From Pseudomonas sp. 14P_8.1_Bac3 (GTDB lineage: Bacteria > Pseudomonadota > Gammaproteobacteria > Pseudomonadales > Pseudomonadaceae), in NCBI RefSeq assembly GCF_025466085.1, contig NZ_JANLOD010000066.1, positions 1 through 64,000 of the forward strand: 64,000 nucleotides of DNA. Direction: 5' to 3'. The translations under genes and the position numbers were made by a program. This document shows positions 59,412 to 64,000 of this stretch, in pieces (position 1 is the first letter of the stretch; each line of letters starts with the position of its first letter). The notes under the pieces were generated by a model, which was given only the letters and a program-made list of their open reading frames with translations, ran no database searches and was not told the origin of the DNA.

Positions 59412-60193
59412 CAGAATTTATACCCCGGATCCTGTTTATCGAGTTTGCGCAGCAACGCTGGCCAGGCCAGTGTGCCGCCCATGCCTTGAGCACTTTTGGT
59501 GACGCCGGCGATCATCGCCTTGGCGCCCGCCAGAATCTGCGGTTCGATTGCGATCAATTCTGCACCGCCGGTCTGCGCCATCACCTGGATGTCGCAGGCC
59601 CGCTGAAAGGTGAACATCATCAGGAACGTGTCGGCAATGGTGCCGCCACAGGTAAGCAGACCGTGGTTGTGCAACATCAGGAAATTGTTTTCGCCAAGGT
59701 CGGCTTGCAGTCGCGCTTTCTCTTCATGGTTCAGCGCAACGCCTTCATAAGCGTGATAGGCCAGGCTGGACAGGACGAACAGCGACTGTTGGCTGATCGG
59801 CAAGATGCCTTGCTTCTGCGCCGACACCGCAACGCCCGACGCGGTATGGGTGTGCAGCACGCAAACCACATCGTGACGCACTTCGTGCACGGCGCTGTGG
59901 ATGGTGTAGCCCGCCGGGTTGATCTCGTAGGGGCTATCCATCAGCTTGTTTCCGGCCTGATCGACCTTGACCAGGCTCGACGCAGTGATCTCATGGAACA
60001 TCAGCCCGAACGGGTTGATCAGGAAGTCTTCGGTGCCGGGTACCTTGGCAGAAATGTGAGTGAAGATCAGATCATCCCAACCATGAGAAGCGACCAGACG
60101 ATAACAGGCGGCCAGATCGACACGGGTCTGCCACTCGGCGGCACTGACCTGATCTTTGACACTGTGGGGCGGTTGGACGGGGGCTACGCTCAC
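59411..60193 (-). CDS. Class II aldolase/adducin family protein
   Basis: A 260-residue cytosolic protein of the class II aldolase family, which uses zinc bound by histidines (here in HTHTASG and HNHGLLTCGG) to cleave or epimerise sugar phosphates or related hydroxy compounds. The N-terminal segment RVDLAACYRLVASHGWDDL is typical of the branch often annotated as class II aldolase/adducin; the substrate is unknown. Translation is coupled to the downstream hydrolase. Confidence 0.9.
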   Translation of the reverse strand: MSVAPVQPPHSVKDQVSAAEWQTRVDLAACYRLVASHGWDDLIFTHISAKVPGTEDFLINPFGLMFHEITASSLVKVDQAGNKLMDSPYEINPAGYTIHSAVHEVRHDVVCVLHTHTASGVAVSAQKQGILPISQQSLFVLSSLAYHAYEGVALNHEEKARLQADLGENNFLMLHNHGLLTCGGTIADTFLMMFTFQRACDIQVMAQTGGAELIAIEPQILAGAKAMIAGVTKSAQGMGGTLAWPALLRKLDKQDPGYKF

Positions 60194-60362
60194 GGCACGG
60201 AACTCCTGTTCTTATTGTTTTGCTCACGTGAAGCAGTCTAGTCAGCCCTCGCGGTTCGCGTAGTTGCATTGGCAGCCAGCTTGATGGCCGAGCGAGTCAG
60301 TGCGCCAACTAGTCTGGATCCATGTCCAAAGGACCGCCGCCAGCAACGGCGCCCCAACGGGC

Positions 60363-60821
60363 TCAACCGGCCTGCAGCGCCGTGATCAGCTGCGCCAGCC
60401 AGGGTTCGGCATCGGTTTCCGGCGTCACGCTTTCGCTGGCATCCAGACGCAACATCGGCAGTACTTCGCGAATGCCCAGCTCACCGAACAATTCACGCAT
60501 CAGCTCGCCGCCGCCGCAGAACGTGTCGCCGTAGCTCGCATCACCGAGGCCGATCACGGCGCCTGGCAAACCGCGCCAGGCCGCTGGCAACTGGTCGCGA
60601 ATGGCGAAATACAAGGGTTGCAGGTTGTCTGGCAGTTCACCCATGCCGGTGGTCGACGTCACCGCCAGAAAGGCATCGGGGGCATAGGCTTGGAGATCGG
60701 CGAGGCTCGCGCGCGGGTTGTGGAAGGTTTCGAAACCTGCGGTTTTCAATAGGTTCGCAGCGTGGCGGGCGACTTCTTCAGCCGAGCCGTACACCGAGCC
60801 GGAAAGGATGGCGACTTTCAT
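60363..60821 (-). CDS. Flavodoxin (MioC-like)
   Basis: A 152-residue FMN-binding electron carrier. The phosphate-binding loop is SGSVYGSAEE (about 7-16) and the isoalloxazine-binding loops contain TSTTGMGELP and GLGDASYGDTFCGGG. The start at 60821 (MKVAILSGS) is an ATG; the frame opens one codon earlier with TTG. It is divergent from the LOV gene with a 104-bp shared control gap, so it may be part of the light response, though this is inference. Confidence 0.92.
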   Translation of the reverse strand: MKVAILSGSVYGSAEEVARHAANLLKTAGFETFHNPRASLADLQAYAPDAFLAVTSTTGMGELPDNLQPLYFAIRDQLPAAWRGLPGAVIGLGDASYGDTFCGGGELMRELFGELGIREVLPMLRLDASESVTPETDAEPWLAQLITALQAG

Positions 60822-60925
60822 CAATCTGATCCTGAAGCTGGATAAAAGACCGGGATATTAACAGCAAGGTCCCGATTGTTCTTTTAGAATGAAACGCGTC
60901 TATTGAACAGGAAGTGACCACCTTT

Positions 60926-61402
60926 ATGATCAACGCCCAACTGCTGCAAATGGTGATCAACGCGTCCAACGACGGCATCGTGATCGCCGAGAAGGAAGGC
61001 GAACATGACGACATCCTGATTTATGTGAACCCGGCATTCGAACGCATGACCGGCTACAGCAGCGAGGAAATCCTGTATCAGGATTGCCGTTTCCTGCAGG
61101 CCGGCGACCGTGACCAGAAGGCGCTCGCGGTGATTCGCGAAACGTTGAGCCGGGGAGGTGCCTGCCGGGAAACCCTCCGTAACTACCGTAAGGACGGTAC
61201 GCCGTTCTGGAATGAGCTGTCGCTTTCGACGGTGAAAAACCCGAGTGACGGCCAGACTTATTTTGTGGGTGTGCAAAAAGATGTCAGCGTTCAGGTCAAG
61301 GCGCAGCAGCGAGTCACGCAACTGGAGGCGCAAGTCGCCGAGCTGCAAAAAGAGCTCGATCAACTAAAAGCGACGAACGGTAAAAACAAAACCACTAACT
61401 AA
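60926..61402 (+). CDS. Short LOV blue-light photoreceptor
   Basis: A 158-residue PAS/LOV protein. The photoactive motif YQDCRFLQ contains Cys54, which forms the light-induced adduct with FMN (53 in P. putida SB1-LOV). The LRNYRKDGTPFWNEL and YFVGVQKDVS segments complete the fold, including the conserved flavin-contact Gln. The C-terminal helix (QRVTQLEAQVAELQKELDQL) is a coiled-coil dimer. There is no output domain, as in the short LOV proteins of P. putida, which act through LitR-type regulators. AGGAAG lies upstream of ATG 60926; a GTG four codons earlier is possible. Confidence 0.95.
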   Translation: MINAQLLQMVINASNDGIVIAEKEGEHDDILIYVNPAFERMTGYSSEEILYQDCRFLQAGDRDQKALAVIRETLSRGGACRETLRNYRKDGTPFWNELSLSTVKNPSDGQTYFVGVQKDVSVQVKAQQRVTQLEAQVAELQKELDQLKATNGKNKTTN

Positions 61403-61456
61403 TTGTCATTAACTACAATCACCGTTGGCTTTGTAACTATTTCTTTCGAGCAGATC

Positions 61457-62062
61457 ATGCAACGTGACGCACTCCTGACCCAGGATGAGCTGGATTTCAT
61501 CCAGACCATGCAACACAACCCGCAACTCAATGTGCGGGATGCGACTTCGAGCCTGCTCGTTAACGGTGGTTCGCAAATTCGTGACCTGCTCACGCGCCTT
61601 GCTGCTCATGAGCAAGTCACCATCCAGGCCAATTTCGAAAACCAGCAAATGACCTTTCCTCTGCATCTGGTGGAAGACGAGTTTCATGCGCTGCATTTAC
61701 GCCTCGGTGTTCCCAGCATCTACGAAGACGGGCCTTCGGTCCGGCCATGGCGTCTGGTGCTCGAAGAGCCGGTCGCCCTGGAAAACGCCAGTGGCCAGCC
61801 CGGTACGATGTGGGTGCATGAGGTGTCGTTCAAAGGCGTGCTGCTGGAAGTTCGCAACAAAACCAAACCGCCGAAGCATTTCGCATTGTGGTTCAGCCCG
61901 TCGGGCTATGAGCGGATCGCGATGCGCGGCACCTTCGAGAAAGAAACCGAGAACGGTTTCTACGCCTATCAGTTGAGTCAGAGCGACACCGACGAAACCG
62001 AGCGCCTGCGCCAGTACATCCTTCAACAGCATCGGCTGACGCACCCCGCCCTGCACCTCTGA
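61457..62062 (+). CDS. PilZ-like (degenerate) protein downstream of LOV
   Basis: A 201-residue cytosolic protein, resembling a two-part YcgR-like/PilZ arrangement. The region around 90-165 has a beta pattern with VSFKG where PilZ domains have DxSxxG, and RPWR where RxxxR is expected, so c-di-GMP binding residues are incomplete. The start at 61457 (MQRDALLTQDELDF) is chosen because the 18 preceding codons overlap the LOV-PilZ gap. It lies 54 bp after the LOV stop and its stop abuts the MerR gene. It may join light and c-di-GMP control, but this is inference. Confidence 0.65.
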   Translation: MQRDALLTQDELDFIQTMQHNPQLNVRDATSSLLVNGGSQIRDLLTRLAAHEQVTIQANFENQQMTFPLHLVEDEFHALHLRLGVPSIYEDGPSVRPWRLVLEEPVALENASGQPGTMWVHEVSFKGVLLEVRNKTKPPKHFALWFSPSGYERIAMRGTFEKETENGFYAYQLSQSDTDETERLRQYILQQHRLTHPALHL

Positions 62063-62063
62063 T

Positions 62064-63023
62064 TCAGGTATCCAGGCTCCCCGCCAGGAACTGTTTCAGA
62101 CGTTGGCGCATCACCACGCCCTCATTCCCCAGGCAGCCGATCGACGTTCCGGCAAGGCTGTCCTGTGCCAGGTCGGATGCATCACCGGCCAGCATCAACT
62201 GGCAATCAAGACTCATGGCCAGTCGGTTGAGACGACGTGCCAGGTCGGGAGCGGGGGCGTGGTTGGAAAACAGTACCAGTGCCTGCGGTTTGATTTTTTC
62301 ACACACCAGCGTCAGCTCGTCGAGCGGTTGGCCAATGGTCAGCAAGCGCACGCCCATCTCATTGCAACTCAGGAACAAGGCCGCCACCAGCAATTCGAGT
62401 TCGCGGCATTGACCGGCCAGTGCGCTGACGATCACCGGCCGTGGTTGCAAGTGACGCATCAGCAGCAAACGTTGCAAAACCCGGGTGCGCAAATAGCCGT
62501 CGAAGAACAGCCATTCGCTGGTCTGGCCGAATTGATCCTGGCGCTGTAACAACAGCTTCCAGAGCGGCATCAGAATGTCCTGAAAAACTACCGACTGCGA
62601 ATAACTGGAGAAGATCTGTCCGTAGACCAGATCCAGTTGAACGTCATCGAAGGCACTGACGGCGGCATGCAGTTGCTGCTGCCATTGCGCGTAATCGGCT
62701 TGCACCACTTCGTTGGGGATGATGTGCGACAGCGCCTGAAGCGGCGCGGCCTTGGCCAGGATCTTGCCGACCTTGCTGACGGCGACACCGCGGTCGAGCC
62801 AGCCGAGGATGCTGCGGACCCGCTCGATATCAGCCATCGCGTACAACCGATGTCCACTTTCGGTGCGCGTCGGCTGGATCAGACCATATCGGCGCTCCCA
62901 CGCCCGTAGCGTGACCGGGTTGACGCCGGTCAGCCGCGAGACCTCGCGAATCGGAAACAGCTCTTCCCGTTCAAGGGGAACTGCGTTCTCGGAGTCAGTG
63001 ACATCGTCAGTCAGGACAGGCAT
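62064..63023 (-). CDS. MerR-family LitR/CarH-like regulator without cobalamin ligands
   Basis: A 319-residue regulator. The N-terminal MerR winged helix (IREVSRLTGVNPVTLRAWER, about residues 25-95) is followed by a four-helix and a Rossmann-like region shared with B12-binding LitR/CarH. The cobalamin motif DxHxxG is replaced by AGQCRE, and the W-x9-EH motif ends EW, so B12 binding is unlikely. This is class II LitR (PplR-like) architecture; in P. putida such proteins respond to light through a partner LOV protein. It is convergent with the LOV/PilZ pair and divergent from the monooxygenase gene, which it probably controls. Confidence 0.9.
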   Translation of the reverse strand: MPVLTDDVTDSENAVPLEREELFPIREVSRLTGVNPVTLRAWERRYGLIQPTRTESGHRLYAMADIERVRSILGWLDRGVAVSKVGKILAKAAPLQALSHIIPNEVVQADYAQWQQQLHAAVSAFDDVQLDLVYGQIFSSYSQSVVFQDILMPLWKLLLQRQDQFGQTSEWLFFDGYLRTRVLQRLLLMRHLQPRPVIVSALAGQCRELELLVAALFLSCNEMGVRLLTIGQPLDELTLVCEKIKPQALVLFSNHAPAPDLARRLNRLAMSLDCQLMLAGDASDLAQDSLAGTSIGCLGNEGVVMRQRLKQFLAGSLDT

Positions 63024-63234
63024 GAGGCGGTGAACGTCCGTGTATTGATTGGATCCTATACTACCTCGTCTACCCCATGATCATTCAAGGCATAGATCAA
63101 CGACATTCGTCAGGCGCATAACCTGTAGAATCGGGAATAATCCTTGCTTGTTCCGAGACGTAGCCCACCACCCCGGCGCTACGCCTGGCGAAACTCCTAC
63201 CCGGAGTGACGCGTTAGTCTTACGGAGATACATA

Positions 63235-63804
63235 ATGTCTACCTCACCCGTCACGCTGATGGTTGCGCGCCGCGTCGCCGATGGGCGTTATCAGGACTTG
63301 ATGGCCTGGTTGCGCGAAGGCGAACAGCTGGCCACCGATTTCCACGGTTATCTCGGCTCAGGCGTGCTCGCCCCACCGCCCGACGATGACGAATTCCAGA
63401 TTATTTTCCGCTTTGCCAACGAGCAGACCATGCACGCCTGGGAGCATTCCGCCTCGCGTACCGCCTGGCTGGCACGCGGCAGCGACCTGTTTGCGCACAA
63501 GACCGAACATCGCGTGAGCGGCATTGAAGGCTGGTTCGGTGCCGCAGGCCTTCGCCCACCACGCTGGAAACAGGCGGTGGCCATCTGGCTGGCGTTCTTT
63601 CCAGTGTCGTTGCTGTTCAACTTTGCACTCGGGCCGTTGCTCGGCGAAATGACCCTGCTGCCTCGGGTGTTGGTCAGCACGCTGTGCCTGACGCCGTTGA
63701 TGGTCTACTTCTTCATTCCGCTGTCGACCCACTTGCTGGCCGGCTGGTTGAACAGCCCTCAAGCGCGGCGCTTATCCGCCGAACCCACTCACCAGAATCG
63801 ATAA
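63235..63804 (+). CDS. Antibiotic-biosynthesis-monooxygenase-like membrane protein
   Basis: A 189-residue protein. The N-terminal ABM-like ferredoxin fold (MSTSPVTLMVARRVADGRYQ to about 100) is followed by two membrane helices (about 116-140 and 145-170). It has no cofactor residues. The ATG at 63235 has GGAGA 8 bases upstream. It is divergent from the LitR-like regulator and is followed by folM after a REP-like hairpin, matching the light-responsive block seen in other pseudomonads. Confidence 0.85.
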   Translation: MSTSPVTLMVARRVADGRYQDLMAWLREGEQLATDFHGYLGSGVLAPPPDDDEFQIIFRFANEQTMHAWEHSASRTAWLARGSDLFAHKTEHRVSGIEGWFGAAGLRPPRWKQAVAIWLAFFPVSLLFNFALGPLLGEMTLLPRVLVSTLCLTPLMVYFFIPLSTHLLAGWLNSPQARRLSAEPTHQNR

Positions 63805-63810
63805 CGCCCG

Positions 63811-63844
63811 TCCTGTAGGAGCGAGCCTGCTCGCTCCTACAGGA
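63811..63844. repeat. Compact REP hairpin
   Basis: TCCTGTAGGAGCGAG and CTCGCTCCTACAGGA form a perfect 15-bp inverted repeat with a 4-base loop, between the ABM-like gene and folM. Confidence 0.85.
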
Positions 63845-63905
63845 AAGCCGCGCACAGCGGCCGCGCACTGGTATAGTTTTGCTCTTACCGTGACGCGAGC
63901 CGTTC

Positions 63906-64000
63906 ATGACTTCTTCCTCCGCCCCGATCCTCATCACCGGTGCCGGCCAGCGTGTCGGCCTGCACTGCGCGCAACGTTTGCTCGAAGACGGCCACGCCGT
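63906..64000 (+). CDS. folM: FolM-like dihydromonapterin/dihydrofolate reductase (partial)
   Basis: The first 31 codons of an SDR-type enzyme run off the end of the window. MTSSSAPILITGAGQRVGLH carries the TGxxxxxG cofactor motif with the QRVG form typical of FolM/pteridine reductases. FolM makes tetrahydromonapterin. Its position after the LOV/LitR block agrees with light-induced folate/pterin genes in P. putida. Confidence 0.85.
   Translation, partial: MTSSSAPILITGAGQRVGLHCAQRLLEDGHA

Noticed and set aside
60876..60904. Sigma-70 promoter TTGTTC-N17-TCTATT before the LOV gene
   Set aside because: The start point would fall on the ribosome site, leaving almost no leader.

Overview
The window is GC-rich chromosomal DNA from a fluorescent pseudomonad (Pseudomonas fluorescens group). 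The signs are a complete alginate operon with Pseudomonas gene order, dozens of GTGGGAGCGGGCTTGCTCGCGAA-type REP sequences, Pseudomonas-specific small families (DUF3509), and a short LOV / LitR-like / FolM light-response block like that known in P. putida. There is no phage, IS element, CRISPR array, tRNA or rRNA. This is core-genome DNA peppered with REPs, not an acquired island.

Layout. 0-4 kb: a PIN-PhoH ATPase, a polysaccharide-deacetylase-like exported protein (TTG start, degenerate metal motifs) and YaaA. 4-4.8 kb: a long AT-rich control region before algD with two GGAACTT AlgU-like -35 elements, an exact IHF consensus, direct repeats, hairpins and a GCCAT/ATGGC palindrome. 4.8-21.5 kb: the alginate operon algD-alg8-alg44-algK-algE-algG-algX-algL-algI-algJ-algF-algA, closed by a strong terminator. 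AlgA and AlgD make GDP-mannuronate; Alg8/Alg44 polymerise it under c-di-GMP control; AlgG, AlgX, AlgK, AlgL and AlgE form the periplasmic/outer-membrane modification and export machine; AlgI/J/F/X acetylate. REP elements sit in three intergenic gaps, and one 93-bp REP pair lies in frame inside the algK lipoprotein signal sequence.

21.7-33 kb: a small membrane protein, an SDR, an NTF2-like protein, an AaeXAB-like efflux operon with its own outer-membrane lipoprotein and a divergent LysR regulator, a 2-hydroxyacid dehydrogenase, and a DMT exporter divergent from an AraC regulator. 33-39.4 kb: a siderophore uptake operon (three membrane genes including a PepSY reductase, ECF sigma factor, FecR-like anti-sigma, STN-type TonB receptor) behind a Fur-box-like site. 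39.5-44.3 kb: an HPF/RaiA-like protein, a remnant of a LysR gene, DUF3509, PsiE, SOS-controlled yebG with a consensus LexA box, a Leu/Phe dehydrogenase homologue lacking the catalytic lysine, and a SirB1 family protein.

44.3-50 kb: homogentisate catabolism (hmgA-fahA-maiA) with an aromatic-acid-type MFS transporter and a divergent IclR regulator with a palindromic operator. 50-56 kb: a MalT-like LuxR regulator beside a DUF1302/DUF1329 envelope pair. 56.5-60.8 kb: an AmpDh3-like amidase, an SDR, an aldolase/hydrolase pair and a flavodoxin. 60.9-64 kb: a short LOV photoreceptor, a PilZ-like protein, a MerR/LitR-like regulator without cobalamin ligands, a membrane monooxygenase-like protein and the start of folM, together a likely blue-light response module. 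The most notable observations are the REP inside algK, the dehydrogenase without its lysine, the light module with a PilZ-like member, and the dense algD control region.
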